Shown here: positions 46,847 through 58,177 of the stretch, piece after piece
Layout: each line of letters begins with the position of its first letter
Numbering within the stretch: the first letter of the stretch is position 1
Assembly (NCBI GenBank): GCA_025201375.1
Contig: JAIWZP010000041.1
Span: 1-64,000, forward strand
DNA: 64,000 nucleotides
Source: Gongronella butleri
Lineage: Eukaryota; Mucoromycota; Mucoromycetes; Mucorales; Cunninghamellaceae
Direction: 5' to 3'
Program-made: the position numbers and the translations under genes
Notes under the pieces: generated by a model
The model's database searches: none
What the model saw: the letters and a program-made list of their open reading frames with translations, nothing else
Told to the model about the DNA's origin: nothing

Positions 46847-47815
46847 ATTTGTTTCTCCCCTTTTTTTTCTTTTCTTTCCGCCTTCACCGTCCCATTTCTA
46901 CCGTGCTCTCCCCCCTTCCATATATCATTTTAGATCTGAAATTCACAAAGTAAAAATCTCATTTTTCTTCATCCGTTTTTAAGCTCCACGAAGAAATAGA
47001 CGCGATTTTTGCCCATTTTGTGTTCAGTGGCTCGAGATTCGCGTGAACCCCACTCACCATCGTCATTGGTGTGTCGCGTTGCATCGCACCTCCATGACAG
47101 CTCCTTTGAAGCGAGGCACGGTGGAAATAAAAACGAGAAAAAGAGTAGAAAACAAGAAAACACGAGAGAATGGCGCCTCTCGTGCGTGTCCTGGCTGATC
47201 CAGGTGTCAAGCCATGGGCCTGGAACGTGGGATCAGAACGAGGCCTTGTGTCACCCGCATCTAGCCTTCCGCTGACGCGTTCCAACGAGGCATTCCAAGA
47301 AAAAAAAATGGCGCATTGGCCCCCTTACCTGTCCCCCTGGGGAACGAATCTGGGCACTGATCCCCCGTTCCGGAGGAAGCACGACAAAAGGATGCATCTC
47401 CCCTTCTTTGCCATCTGGCCGCGGGTTCTCCGATGCGCGGACATGGCCCAGTTCCATCTTATTTGTGTTTTTTTTTTGTGCATGGTGTGTGGCGGCCAGA
47501 CGCGTCGACGATGGGGTACGCGTGCAAACAAAGGTGGGACACTCCCGATTGGTAGCCATTGGGAGGCGCAAAGATGCTCATTAAATGATGCGATGTCATT
47601 TTTGTTCCATGAAAGAAAGAAATCATCAATTAAGTTTCCCTGGGTGACATCATGGAGGTGCCTTTTTGGGCTAGATCGCAAGGTTGATTTCTGGCAGGGA
47701 AAATTGGGGGCACAGAAAAAGAGAATTTCTGCCGAGCTCCACTTTTTTTTATTTCCCATTTTTATTTCCTTTCTTTCACCACTTTTATTTATTTATTTAT
47801 TTTCCTCTTGTCGTG
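46847..47815. other. Intergenic between Arb1 and Avt3-like genes
   Basis: CT-rich 3' UTR to about 46950, then roughly 0.8 kb without a recognisable gene, ending in a T-rich leader (ATTTATTTATTTATTTTCC) above the transporter ATG. Confidence 0.55.
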
Positions 47816-50031
47816 ATGGCGACGCACGAACATATACCTGAAGAGGAGCTGTCGTCGCTTGTTCAGCAGCACCTTGTGAGCGGGCACGGCGACAGAGACT
47901 CACAAAGCACGGGCGAGCAAGGAAGCAGTAACAAAAGCAGCGAGCAAGACCTTTTGCAGGTATCGAGGGCCGAGGACGGCGGCGGCAGCAGCAGCAGCAG
48001 GCAGCAATTGGGCGAGCAAGGGCAAGGCGTGTTCGAGGCGGCAGAAGGCGAGGGCACGATCCGCATTCCGTTTCATTTGCAAGGAGCGGCGGTGACGCAT
48101 GATATTTACCAAGCGGCGAATCAGCTTGTGCAACGGCAATTGCACCGGTCAAAGTCGAGCAATGACATTGCGCACGGCAAGGCGCTTGTGCACGACGATG
48201 ATGGGGACAATGTGGCGTTTGAGAACCTGTCGAAGCCTGGTGGCTTCAGACGGTTTCATTTACAACAGCAGCGTCTCCACGACCAGCAGGACAATCACGA
48301 GACCAACGCCACGTCGTCGGCGTCGCCTGCACCCTCATCGGCCTTTCACGAGCTTTTCCGCCCAGCATCCATTTCGTCGCAAGAATGGGCAACCACGGAT
48401 TTATACCGCCAGGCATCGCATGCACCCACTTTGGCCTCATCGCACCACATGTCGCTCCAGTATTCGCATCAGGCCGTCCAGAACCTGCCTGCCTTTAGCA
48501 AGACCAACAATTTCCTCGAATACCTTGCGCTTGCGTCGCTCATGGACCATTTTGCAGGCGAGGACCTGTCCGATACCGACAATGAGGACGATGATACCAT
48601 CCATCCGCCTTCCGAACGCACGCCACTCCTGACAAACATCTTGCCTGCGCCCCTGCAGCATCCGCACCGCCCGCAGGAGCGCCGCAAGCTCCGACGCCAG
48701 CAAAGCATGCAGGCAAACATCCACCGTACCAATATCACAAAGACCGTCTTTTTGCTCTTCAAGGCATTCATCGGCTCGGGCATCCTGTTCCTCCCAAAGG
48801 CATTCTCCAATGGCGGGCTTTTCTTCTCCATTGGCATCATCTGGTTCATGGGCGCCATTTCGCTCTATTGCTTCCTTTTACTCCTCCAATGCAAAAATTA
48901 CATCACGGGCAGCTATGGCGACATTGGCGAGGCCCTGTACGGCGTCTGGATGCGTCGCGTTGTCCTCTTTTCCATTGCCATTTCACAGGTAAAAAAAGTG
49001 GAAAACGAGAAAAAGAAAAAAAAACGAGAACACATCGCGTTTGACACCCCTGTTTTTTTCGTGTAGCTTGGTTTTGTGTGCGGCGGGACCATCTTTATCA
49101 TCGAGAACATCATTGAGGCGGTGCGAGGCTGGTCACACAATGCGATCATCCTGGCACCCAAACCTGTGCTTCTCATTCTGTGCCTGATCCTTATGCCGTT
49201 TGTGTTGCTTCGCAATATTGCCAAGATTTCACCCACGGCGCTCCTGTCGGACGTGCTGATCATCTCGGGCTTGCTTGTTCTCGTCGGCTACGATCTTGTT
49301 CAGGTCTTTGTCCACAACGGTGAGGCCAATGGCTCTGGTTTGCCCTCAGCGGGGCCAGGCATGATCTGGACGTTCAATCCCAAGCATTATTCGGTCTTTA
49401 TCGGCACGGCCGTTTACTCGTTTGAAGGCATTGGTAGGATCAACCCACGAAAAAATGGCGAAAATGAGAGAAGATGGGGGAAAATATTAAAAATATAGAA
49501 AAAAGGAATCACATTTTGATCCATTTCTTTCCCCACAATTATCATAGGCTTGATCATTCCCATTCGTGACGCGATGGAAAAGCCTGAAAAGTTCCCCATG
49601 GTGCTTTCTTGCGTGATGTTTTTGATTGCGCTGACGCTTTGCATGATTGGCACTCTCGGGTACATTGCATTTGGCGACACGGTCGAGACGGTGGCGCTGT
49701 TAAATTTGCCACCCAGCACACTGGCCAACACTGTCCAATTCGGGTATGCCGTGGCTGTGCAGCTGTCCAACGTGCTCGCGCTGTTCCCGACGATTCGCAT
49801 TGTGGAACAGGCCCTCTTTGGCGATCGAACCGGCAAATACGACATCCGAATCAAGTGGGAAAAAAACATGGTGCGCTTTATGATTGTCATTGTCGTTGGC
49901 ATCATTGCCCTCGGCGGCGCAAAGGATCTCGACAAGTTCATCAGCCTTATTGGCTCGGTCTGTTGCTGTAAAGTGATCAATGGAAAATCCTGTGCTGATA
50001 TCTTGTTTTGAGCTTGATGGCCGGCTCATAC

Positions 50032-50066
<35 letters not shown>

Positions 50067-50234
50067 CAAATTGCAGGCCCTCTCAGCTTAATTTTCCCAC
50101 CGCTCTTCCACATCAAGCTGCAGTCCACAAAAGGCATCCAGCGCTACATCGACATGAGCCTTATCGCTTTTGGTGTGGGCACCATGCTCTTCACCCTGTA
50201 CAACACGTCCATGCAATGGGGCACGGCGGCATAA
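47816..50234 (+). CDS. Vacuolar amino-acid transporter, Avt3/SLC36-like
   Basis: Four exons (47816-48988, 49067-49433, 49548-49967, 50077-50234) give 705 residues. About 300 N-terminal residues are hydrophilic, Gln/Ser/Asp-rich, with a SERTPLL dileucine-like motif near residue 275 that could direct vacuolar sorting. The transmembrane part opens with NITKTVFLLFKAFIGSGILF, LPKAFSNGGLFFSIGI, SYGDIGEALYG and LGFVCGGTIFIIENI, diagnostic of the AAAP family (Avt3/4, SLC36/PAT). About 9-11 membrane spans are visible, ending in YNTSMQWGTAA. Known role: export of neutral amino acids from the vacuole. The ATG follows a T-rich leader. Substrate is inferred from family only. Confidence 0.9.
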
Positions 50235-50609
50235 TTTACTTGTACATAGTTTGCATCTTATTGTCATTCTTTGACGCGTCGCATCGCGTATTCAGGCCGT
50301 GTCCCTGGCTTTTTTTTTTTTATATGTTGTGTTGAATTTTTGTGTATTAAATCGGATTTTCTTGGCAATTGGATCTTTGGAAAAAGGCAGAGCAGTATTA
50401 CAAAAATCTCGATCACGACACGGATCGCGCCTATTTTGGGTTTTTTTGTTCTTTTTCTTTTTCTTTTTGGCTTTTCGGCAAGCCGACGGCTCGGAAAGTT
50501 TATTTTCAATGGGTGGCTTGTCGCGTTGCATGATACAAGAGGGTTTACACAATCAAAAAATAAAGAAGAACGTGGCGCAGCACAACCAGGGGATGGGGGG
50601 GGGAACGCC
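50235..50609. other. Convergent 3' intergenic region
   Basis: Between the transporter (+) and the NAD(P)-binding gene (-). A/T-rich with T-runs. No gene. Confidence 0.6.
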
Positions 50610-51263
50610 TCAATTGGTAACGATGACATACTTGTTCAACCACTTGTCGCCTTCGAGGCATTGGGTGAGCATCATGTGGCCAACATCGGCGCGCGACACC
50701 GTGTAACCGACGAGCCGTTTACTGGCGGTCCTGTATTTTTTGGTGAGAGCGCCGCTCGTCAGCATAGATGGTCTCACGATGATGTAGTCGACCTTGCACG
50801 ACGACGTGATGACTTTTTCCATGGCGCGCTTATCGACGTGGGCTTCCGCGACAAAGAGGCTATAGACGGGGCGCAACAGCAACGGGATCTCGCCCTTGTC
50901 GACCGCGCCCGTCGACGTGACAAACACGACACGCTTGGGCTTGGTGGGCAATTCGTCAATGACCTCCAACAACACCTTGGTGCAACGCGTGCAAACGTCC
51001 GGATCCAACATCTTGCCACTCTTCATCGCACCACCAATGCTGGACACAACCACATCCGCACCCTCAATGGCGCGTCGCACCGCGTCCTTGTCGTCGCCAT
51101 TGCCCTTGACCAGCGTCACCTTGGCTTTCTGCTCCGCCGTGTACTCGATGTTGTCCGGGTTGCGCACAAGGAGCGTAAAATCAGGCGCCGTCGACGATTC
51201 GATTCCTTGCACCACCATTTCACGGGCGCACCCGCGCGAACCACCAAAAACTGCCACGCGCAT
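50610..51263 (-). CDS. NAD(P)-binding atypical SDR-like protein, paralogue 1
   Basis: Single exon, 217 residues. The N-terminal MRVAVFGGSRGCAREMV is a Rossmann nucleotide-binding start (GxxRGxxR variant). TLLVRNPDNI, VKGNGDDKDAVRRAIEGAD, VVSSIG, VVFVTSTGA and DYIIVRPSMLT follow the order of the PF13460 NAD(P)H-binding group (atypical SDRs). No catalytic YxxxK is evident, as is usual there. About 70 percent identical by eye to 55876-56532. Both promoters share an ATAAAA(A)AGGGG box about 90-100 bp above the ATG. Likely cytosolic; substrate unknown. Confidence 0.8.
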   Translation of the reverse strand: MRVAVFGGSRGCAREMVVQGIESSTAPDFTLLVRNPDNIEYTAEQKAKVTLVKGNGDDKDAVRRAIEGADVVVSSIGGAMKSGKMLDPDVCTRCTKVLLEVIDELPTKPKRVVFVTSTGAVDKGEIPLLLRPVYSLFVAEAHVDKRAMEKVITSSCKVDYIIVRPSMLTSGALTKKYRTASKRLVGYTVSRADVGHMMLTQCLEGDKWLNKYVIVTN

Positions 51264-52230
51264 CTTGTAGGTTTAATTCAAAAGTGACGAACAAAATCAA
51301 GAGAGTAAAAAACAAGAGAAACAAGATCCAAACCCATTGCCTGGATTCCCCTTTTTATCGTTGTTCTTCTAAGATCATGTGCCCACATTGATCGAGGTAA
51401 CTTGTGCAACATTTACAGTGAACACGTGTTTTCCATTGCGCCTGTTTATCGATTTTTTTTTTATGGCTCAAATCAGAAAAAACCGGCGTTTATTTTCAAA
51501 ATGCCCGCATTTGACGATTTTTTTTTCGCTGTTTTGAGAACAAGCAATGGCAAAAGGCAGCAGTGTTCAGTCATGTAAAAGATTTCTCTTGAGCGTGGCC
51601 AAGAGATCCAAGTTTTTTTTTGTGGCATTCTAATCATTCACTTTATACATTTTATGCAAAAAAATTTTTTTTTTTTTACTTAATTTTTTGATCGTATCTT
51701 CCCCAAATGTTCTCTTTGAGACTTTTAAATTTGGGCAGTACTTTTTGATACTTTCTTATAAAAATTATTTTATAAGAAACTCAAATGTTGGACCTCATCC
51801 AGAAAAGTCGTTCCCAGGATTTTTAAAAATGGTAGAATTCACGGTGGATTACAACCAATGGATAATCTCTGTGACCTACCCAATTGTCCCTATCCAGTTA
51901 ATTAACCATTATATAGTATAGGACCAAAGCGAGCCAGCCAAGCGAGCCTTGGATAACCTCCTAGTTGGAAGTTTCAAGAGGAACCACCCCGCCCAAAAAT
52001 CTTTTGTGTGAATTTTTGTATTTTTACTCTCGGTTACAGTATAAGGGGGTGTTGAAATGGATTTTGGTGGCAAGTTTGCAAAATCGCTTCGACACCCCCG
52101 GTGAGAAACGCAATTGTACAAGTGCCATTTTTAAAAATCACGGCGTAGCTTTTAAAAAGAGGATAAATTTAACAAGTTGGCAATCGAGGTCATGCTTACC
52201 TTTGATGATTTCGTGGCGCATGATCTGCAT
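51264..52230. other. Intergenic, promoter of SDR paralogue 1, then no gene seen
   Basis: CGATAAAAAGGGG (minus strand, 51348-51360) is a likely TATA element for the SDR-like gene. The rest is AT-rich without recognisable features. Confidence 0.5.
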
Positions 52231-52888
52231 TCAGAATTGTTGACCGCCGCTCAACATGGTACCAGCAACTGTCTCCGACCCATTGCCACAACGGACACGT
52301 CGGCCATCATCCAAGATCAAACAGAGATATTGCTTATTGCGGAATTTGCCGTGACCAAATTCTGTAACCACAATAACCTCTTTCTCTTGCAGAATCTTGT
52401 AATCAGGCGCATGATGACGCATAGCCACGTTTTCAACCTCACGCAATGTGGAGCTATCCTGCTCATCATCTTCATCTGCTTGCCAGTCGACGAGCTTGGC
52501 CAGTGTCTTTTGTCGATTACCTCGTGCTAACTGGGATTCTGGCCATTCCAATGTTACGTTATTGTGACTAACCAATCCAATGTCAGCAAAAGCAAGTGCA
52601 CCATGCTTCAAGGATCGACGGTAAGGATACAAGGAATTGCCAACCCAGGTACCAGGGTAATCGCAGTCGAACCATCCTCACAAACGAAGATGACGTGGTT
52701 GGTCACAGCATATGATGGATTTCGAGTAGGGAGAGCGAGCGAGGTTTACCAAGCTGCATGCGTCGAATACCGATGCAATCAGGAGAGGCTGCTTGTAGTG
52801 CAGCCAGTAACGTCTTCTCCTTGTACTTGGGCAGTCCAGTGATATCCAACATAATGGAGTAGTCCTCGTGGCCGTGGAGCCAGACCAT
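52231..52888 (-). CDS. Uncharacterised two-exon protein
   Basis: From the first ATG at 52888, two exons (52888-52750, 52676-52231) join across a 73-nt intron (donor G|GTAAAC, acceptor GTGAG) into 194 residues. The upstream frame remains open to about 53095 without an ATG, so an earlier exon may exist. The product contains YPGTWVGNSLYPYRRSLKH, EWPESQLARGNRQKTLAKLV and EFGHGKFRNKQYLCLIL, with no family I recognise and no membrane segment. It is divergent from the secreted gene at 53302, with only about 200 bp between the open frames. The gene model is tentative. It may be a fragment of a mobile-element protein. Confidence 0.4.
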
Positions 52889-53244
52889 ACGTCGATAGGA
52901 CGGCGGCGTAGGTGACGCGGTTAGTGCCGAGACATAGGTGGGTATGGTAGTCCCAGTCCCAGTGTTCGGGGACGATGGTGTGGAGTTAAAATGTATGCCC
53001 TGTATGGGCACCGGGTCTTTAGCGGAAAGTGTCCTGTTATAAAATAACCTTGATTTGACCAAGGATGCGCTTTTCGGTGCGGAGAAGTTCTGCACGATGA
53101 TGCAGGGGACGATTTTTGTAGGAGAGACGAGTTAGGGCAAATGCAAGAGAATGCACGCCATCTCAAGAGAGGACGAGGGGGCAAAAGCGTCGAAAAAAGA
53201 GCAAAATGCAAGGAATAGGGGCAAAATGGAGAAAAATGAGACAA

Positions 53245-53250
53245 TATAAG
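53245..53250 (+). promoter_or_regulatory. TATA-like box of secreted protein gene
   Basis: TATAAG about 52 bp above the ATG at 53302, followed by a T/C-rich leader. Confidence 0.4.
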
Positions 53251-53301
53251 AATACCAGGCTTTTTAATTCTGCTCTTTCATCCATTACAGCTCTCTAAAA
53301 C

Positions 53302-53889
53302 ATGTGCAAGCTCGCCAGTCTGATAATTGTGTTCAACGCCATTCTCATCTTGGCGGAGCAGACATTCACTGAAGTGCATCTCAATTACTATATGAGCCCG
53401 TACAACGATTATGGAGGCACTGTATGCAACCTTAACTATAATGGCCATCGACAGGAGAGGTATCTGACATTCAGCGATATAAAGAAGCTGGATCCAGAGC
53501 TGCACTGCACTGAAAAGCCAGCGGTTCCTAGAAGATGTGGTAGAGGACGATGTATAGGTGGGCATCCAGCTCAGGTCAACTGTCTAGTTGGCACTCGCAA
53601 AGAAGGCACCAACTGTGAAAAGGTGAAGCGAGTTTGCGAGGATGGCATGCTTGGCGGGCTGCAGTATGGTACGTGTGTCCCTACCCCTCCTCCGAAAGGT
53701 GATTGTTGTTATGTGTTAGAGGATGGTGTGTCAGGCCATTGGACACGAAACCGGGTAGGCAAGTGCCCTTTCCTTTGCTTTGGTTTGGTCGATCCTCTTG
53801 GTGCCCAGTGGTGCAAGAGCTGCTCATGCAACAACCCCGAGAGTGGGACAGGACAAGGTGGTTCGAAATCCTATAGCGATTTATGTTAA
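53302..53889 (+). CDS. Small cysteine-rich secreted protein
   Basis: Single exon, 195 residues. An N-terminal hydrophobic stretch (LASLIIVFNAILILAEQ) after a short polar start is a typical signal peptide with likely cleavage near residue 20. The mature part has 16 cysteines, an even number suited to eight disulfides, with local motifs RRCGRGRCIGG, GDCCYVLEDG, KCPFLCFG and WCKSCSCNNP. No transmembrane segment follows. Such proteins are common among fungal surface or apoplastic proteins, but I recognise no family and assign no activity. Codon choice looks less G/C-ending than in neighbouring housekeeping genes, and it lies within a gene-poor stretch. Confidence 0.65.
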   Translation: MCKLASLIIVFNAILILAEQTFTEVHLNYYMSPYNDYGGTVCNLNYNGHRQERYLTFSDIKKLDPELHCTEKPAVPRRCGRGRCIGGHPAQVNCLVGTRKEGTNCEKVKRVCEDGMLGGLQYGTCVPTPPPKGDCCYVLEDGVSGHWTRNRVGKCPFLCFGLVDPLGAQWCKSCSCNNPESGTGQGGSKSYSDLC

Positions 53890-54639
53890 TGTGTTGTATC
53901 TGATACTCTTGTATGTACCGAACCGTCTATTTTAAAACACGGAGGACATTTTTCCAATTGCGCCGCTTTCAATAATGAAAGTAGCCAAAATTGCGCTAAT
54001 GCCCCACCCCCGAATTTGCACACCTGAATGCCCTCCTGTGTAATAAAATTGCTTATTTTGAGTTTTCTATATTATTTATTACATGAACTCAATCCGTGGT
54101 GTCGAAGAATAATAAAAAAGGAGCGATCGACAGCATCCATTGGTTCTAAATCACAATTATTCGGGATTTCGCTCTGGTCAGCGGGCAGCATTGCGCTGTG
54201 AGCGCTATTTCGAGAGTCCAAAAGAGATCGCTGTCAAATGCGCCATATGATATTCGTGGCGACAAGCCACTCTTCTGAATTTTGTCCATTCTGTTGTTGT
54301 AAAGCTAATTTACTCAATATTGATCGAGCTGGTGTACATTTGTAGACTTTAATATTGATGCTTTGGGGTTCCATTACTTTACGTGCTGTGCAAAACCTGG
54401 CTTCAATCAAGTGAAAAGTTGAGAGATATGCAAATTGAAGAATTTTATTCCATTTTGGTTATTTCTCGTTGAATATCCTTCCAGGATACATATTTAATGT
54501 ATTACAGCGTGCGATTCCGGTTTTTCTCGTTCGGATGAGCCTGCCTTTTTTGCAGAGCTGTGATAGCCAGATGCCGAGCAAATGACGATTATCAAAATCA
54601 CGGATTTTCCAAGGGATATAGTCGACGATTTGAAAACGG
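53890..54639. other. Intergenic, no gene seen
   Basis: AT-rich 3' flank of the secreted protein gene; AATAAA at about 54041. No further feature. Confidence 0.5.
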
Positions 54640-55330
54640 TGGAATTTCACCCCATCTTGGTCGCCAGATCGCCACGTCATTCAACCACATGGTAAACACG
54701 TGTCGTTCACCGACGGAAATAAGACAAAAACCTGGGGTGCATCGACTGGTTGTCGCGTAAAATGCAATTTGCCTCTTTTTTTTACTTCAAGGCCAAGTCG
54801 ATGAAACTTGGCCACAGAGCTGCAAAATACACATCACCAGAACGAGCATGGTTTGTTGCGCACGTAGTTATCGATGATCACTGGAAAAAACGAGTTCCAG
54901 GCACAATTGATGCAACGAGCCTGTTTGCGGAGCAACTTTGACGCGTGAGAAACCGCGTCAAGCGTTGCGCTGCACGCGTCTGCTCTTTATCATACATGCA
55001 CATGGACCGTCTCTTGCTGATGGATGCGTCGGCGAAGATCTATGACGCGCTTTTTCCTGAGCAATTCGCATTTGAAATTTAACCTTAAATCGCAAATTGC
55101 TCGCCAACTAGCAAGTCGATCTCGCACCTTTTGGCCATTTTCATCGTTTTACTATGCGATGTATCTTAATTGCAAGTTTGATGGAAATCTGAGGACCCAT
55201 TTTTTCAATTTCTTCTCGCGTCTTCAAAACAGCTCATTTTTTTGATTTGCATGTGGCGCGCCCCTGAGACATTTGACAGCTGAGCGAAAAGCTCCACAGG
55301 GTTTCTGGCTCGCCTTTTCTCGTTGCGATG
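54640..55330 (-). repeat. Dispersed repeat family B, inverted partial copy
   Basis: Reverse complement of part of 61395-62330: the words CGTCTGCTCTTTATC, CCGTCTCTTGCTGATGGATGCG and CAATTCGCATTTGAAATTTAA match the complement of the B-family core. Confidence 0.6.
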
Positions 55331-55875
55331 TGTTTGGCAGCTCTACAGCGCCTGGTTGGTCAGCCACAGTCAATTTTTGTTAAAATGAACGATTTAAAGA
55401 GCATCATTAGACAAACGTGTGACCATGGTCCCAAAATTGAAGGAGCTGTGTAGAGTGACATGAATCCAACGATGGCCAATTTTCTCGGCAATTGAATCAA
55501 CAATGTCCTGGGGATTCATGGAAAAAGCCAAAACTAAAGCAGTCTTTTATGAATTTCTCCCGATGATTTGATCATTTGGATGCTGCTAAGCATTGGTGCA
55601 ATGTGATCGACAAGGAGTTGTTTGAGTCACGGCAAAACTCATCTTGAAACGTTTTGAATCGGTGACAATACAGCACCAACAATGCCCAAGGAAACCAATT
55701 TTGCCCTATTGCTTAAAATACGCAATGGCAAAATTGCCTTTCAAAGATTTTTTTTTGTCACACACGATCTGCAGCTTTGTGAATTGTGCAATTGAAGACT
55801 TTATTTAGTGTGGTATGAAGGCTGGAGATATGGATGAATCTTCAAAAAGGAGATAAATCAGCAAAAAAAGGGAGA
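55331..55875. other. Intergenic, no gene seen
   Basis: AT-rich 3' flank of the second SDR paralogue. Confidence 0.5.
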
Positions 55876-56532
55876 CTAGTAGGTGACAACGACGTATTTG
55901 TTGAGCCATTTGTCGTCGTCGAGACACTGGGTAAGCATAAAATGGCCAATATCATTGCGCGAGATGGTATAGCCGATGAGGCGCTCGTTGGCGGCGCGAT
56001 ACTTTTTGGTAAGTTCGCCATTGGTCAACAACGAGGGGCGCACAATGATGTAGTCGGTCGTGCTCTTTGACGTGATGAGGTCCTCCATTTCGCGCTTGTC
56101 ATCATGTGGTGCCGCAAGGACCCAATGGTAAAAGGGCTTGAAAAGCGTAGGGACTTCATCCTTGTCGGCGGCACCCGTTGTCGTGATAAAGATCATGCGT
56201 TTGGGCTTGTTCTCCAGAGACGCGACGACGTCCAGCAACACGCGAGTGCATCGGCTGCACACGCCAGGGTCGGTCATCTTGAGCGTCGACGTCACACCGC
56301 TGCCAATGCCAAAAACAACCACATCCGCGCCCTCGACGGCACGTTTCACGGCTTCCTTGTCGTCGCCGCTGCCCTTGATCAACGTCAGCTTGGCCTTTTG
56401 CTCGGCCGTGTATTCAATGGCATCGGGATTGCGCACCAGCAGCGTGTACTCGTGCGGTGAAGGCGCCTCCAGGCCCTGAATCACCATGGCACGGGTGCAA
56501 CCGCGAGAAGCTCCAAAGACAGTGACGCGCAT
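55876..56532 (-). CDS. NAD(P)-binding atypical SDR-like protein, paralogue 2
   Basis: Single exon, 218 residues, starting MRVTVFGASRGCTRAMV. Same domain order as the copy at 50610-51263 (TLLVRNPDAIEYTAEQKAK, GSGDDKEAVKRAVEGADVVV, DYIIVRPSLLTNG), same orientation, about 70 percent identical by eye. A longer open frame extends upstream but is unlike the paralogue, so the start at 56532 is preferred; it matches the paralogue start exactly. The promoter has GGTATAAAAAAGGGG (minus, 56629-56643). Atypical SDR; substrate unknown. Confidence 0.8.
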   Translation of the reverse strand: MRVTVFGASRGCTRAMVIQGLEAPSPHEYTLLVRNPDAIEYTAEQKAKLTLIKGSGDDKEAVKRAVEGADVVVFGIGSGVTSTLKMTDPGVCSRCTRVLLDVVASLENKPKRMIFITTTGAADKDEVPTLFKPFYHWVLAAPHDDKREMEDLITSKSTTDYIIVRPSLLTNGELTKKYRAANERLIGYTISRNDIGHFMLTQCLDDDKWLNKYVVVTY

Positions 56533-57784
56533 TGTAGTTGAGTGGATTTTGGTCTTAAAAAAAGAAGTGTGTGTGGGAAAGGCTTGTAAAGAATTGTACT
56601 TTTTTTTTTCCTTGGTTTCCAATGGGAGCCCCTTTTTTATACCCTGCAATTGTATGATCTGCATTGGTGTTGAGGTGACACAAAGCCAGACGGTTGGACC
56701 AAGTGCCAATGCGGTTATAATTTACCCGGCCGGATCACACGCTTGGCACTGATCTTAACAGAATGAGCCACCTTGGCCCTGAACTTTCGATTTTCTGGGC
56801 ACTACATCGAGCATTGACGTCCATTGAACTTGTATTCTTGCTACATATTTGCATATCAGCCCTTCCTTGGCATCTTTATCAGCCATGCGCATGCCACGTA
56901 AGGATCTTTCTTCACAAAATTGATGCTGGCGCGGGCTGGCGGGCCTCAAAATGGTCTCGTCTCCATGACCAGCACAACGCATTCAAGCGCAACGCTCGTC
57001 TAAAAGTCATTCGAGCGTCAAACATGGCAGTCATGGACGAGGCACGCGCGCCCATCGGCTTTTTGCCTTGTAGGGCAGCAATGGCATTCGCCGCATTTTC
57101 ATAATTTCTACACCATTGGATCTTGGCATGCTCCACTGCCACGAATGATGCCTTTTTTGGGTACTGTGGCGGAAGCTTGTCGGTTTCCGAATGACTCAAA
57201 AATCCAAAACGCGTTTATTTATGCGTTTTCGCCTCTTGTTCTGTGTTTAACCTGCCAAGATGAAGCGAAGCAGCCATCAATACCTTGTTCTCATGGCTCA
57301 TGATGCTAAACAAAGCGTCTCGCGTCTCGCCAAGCAAAATTTGCCGCGTCGCACCACACACCTCTCTCTTTTTTTTTTTTTTTTCTGGACGCAAGCAATT
57401 ACACCTCTCTCAGTAATTTTACATCGCCTAAATTTTACACACAAGAAGTTCTCCGTCTTCACTTTGAGATGGATCATCGGGCGCGTTGACCGAGCCATTC
57501 AATGACGAGATTTTACGTGTTTCACGTCGAAACGCATCTTTCTGCCCCTTTTTGAGCCAGTTCAACGAGACTCATCCCTCCAATTGAACACACAGGGACT
57601 ACTCGCTCCCCTCTTAAAAATGCTCCTTTGAGCTGACCAATTGCATTTTTTGATTGACGGGTTTGCAAAGACGACATTGTCATTTTTCAATGTTTAAAAG
57701 TCATTCCTAGTGTTGAGTTCTTTGATGTCCAGGATTAAACTATTGATTAATTAACGTGTACATTGGAACCTAAATTTCGCAAGA
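56533..57784. other. Intergenic, promoter of SDR paralogue 2, then no gene seen
   Basis: TATA-like box for the SDR gene at 56629-56643. An open minus-strand frame at about 56912-57200 lacks an upstream ATG and is not called. Confidence 0.5.
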
Positions 57785-58177
57785 ATGATCCATCGGCTCC
57801 TGTCGCTCCTGCTCTTACTCACAGGTGCATCTCTAAAATTTGGTTATTTTAATGACTTGTCAGACGCGTTGTCAGTGAAATCCACTCCCAAGGCGGTTAG
57901 CGTGGTCCAATTGACACACGCGCGCCCACCGGGCTTCACATACCCAAGGCGACAAGGAGTTCAGGGAGGAAACGGCCGGGGACGAGTAGAGGCCAATACT
58001 GACCGGTGCTACGGACCTTTAGTGTGCTATCCGAGCGCCGGATGTTGAAGAGGCGCAGCGAGTGGAGAATCAGAGCAAGGCCATTGGCCGACTAGCGAGT
58101 GCAAATGCCCGCCTGAACCTTGTTTTATCATGCCGAATAGAAACCGCCCGCCCGCTCAACGTGTATGTGATTATTAG
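57785..58177 (+). pseudogene. Small secreted cysteine-rich ORF with in-frame TGA
   Basis: ATG at 57785 opens a frame with a clear signal-peptide-like start (MIHRLLSLLLLLTGAS) and stops at a TGA (58046-58048) right after SAGC. The same frame stays open for 42 more codons to a TAG at 58177 and encodes EQGHWPTSECKCPPEPCF and ending AQRVCDY. That tail resembles the tail of the secreted protein at 53302 (SGHWTRNRVGKCPFLCF ... AQWC). The TGA falls where the other protein has the second Cys of a CC pair. Simplest reading: a nonsense mutation in a paralogue. An 87-residue functional protein, an unseen intron, or TGA recoding are alternatives. Confidence 0.35.

Noticed and set aside
47170..47841. 223-codon open frame upstream of the transporter
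   Set aside because: Composition is not gene-like, no family motif, and it runs through the T-rich leader of the Avt3-like gene.
56912..57199. Minus-strand open frame with a plausible-looking 95-residue product
   Set aside because: It has only a TTG at its start, a TAA directly upstream, and no splice acceptor in between.
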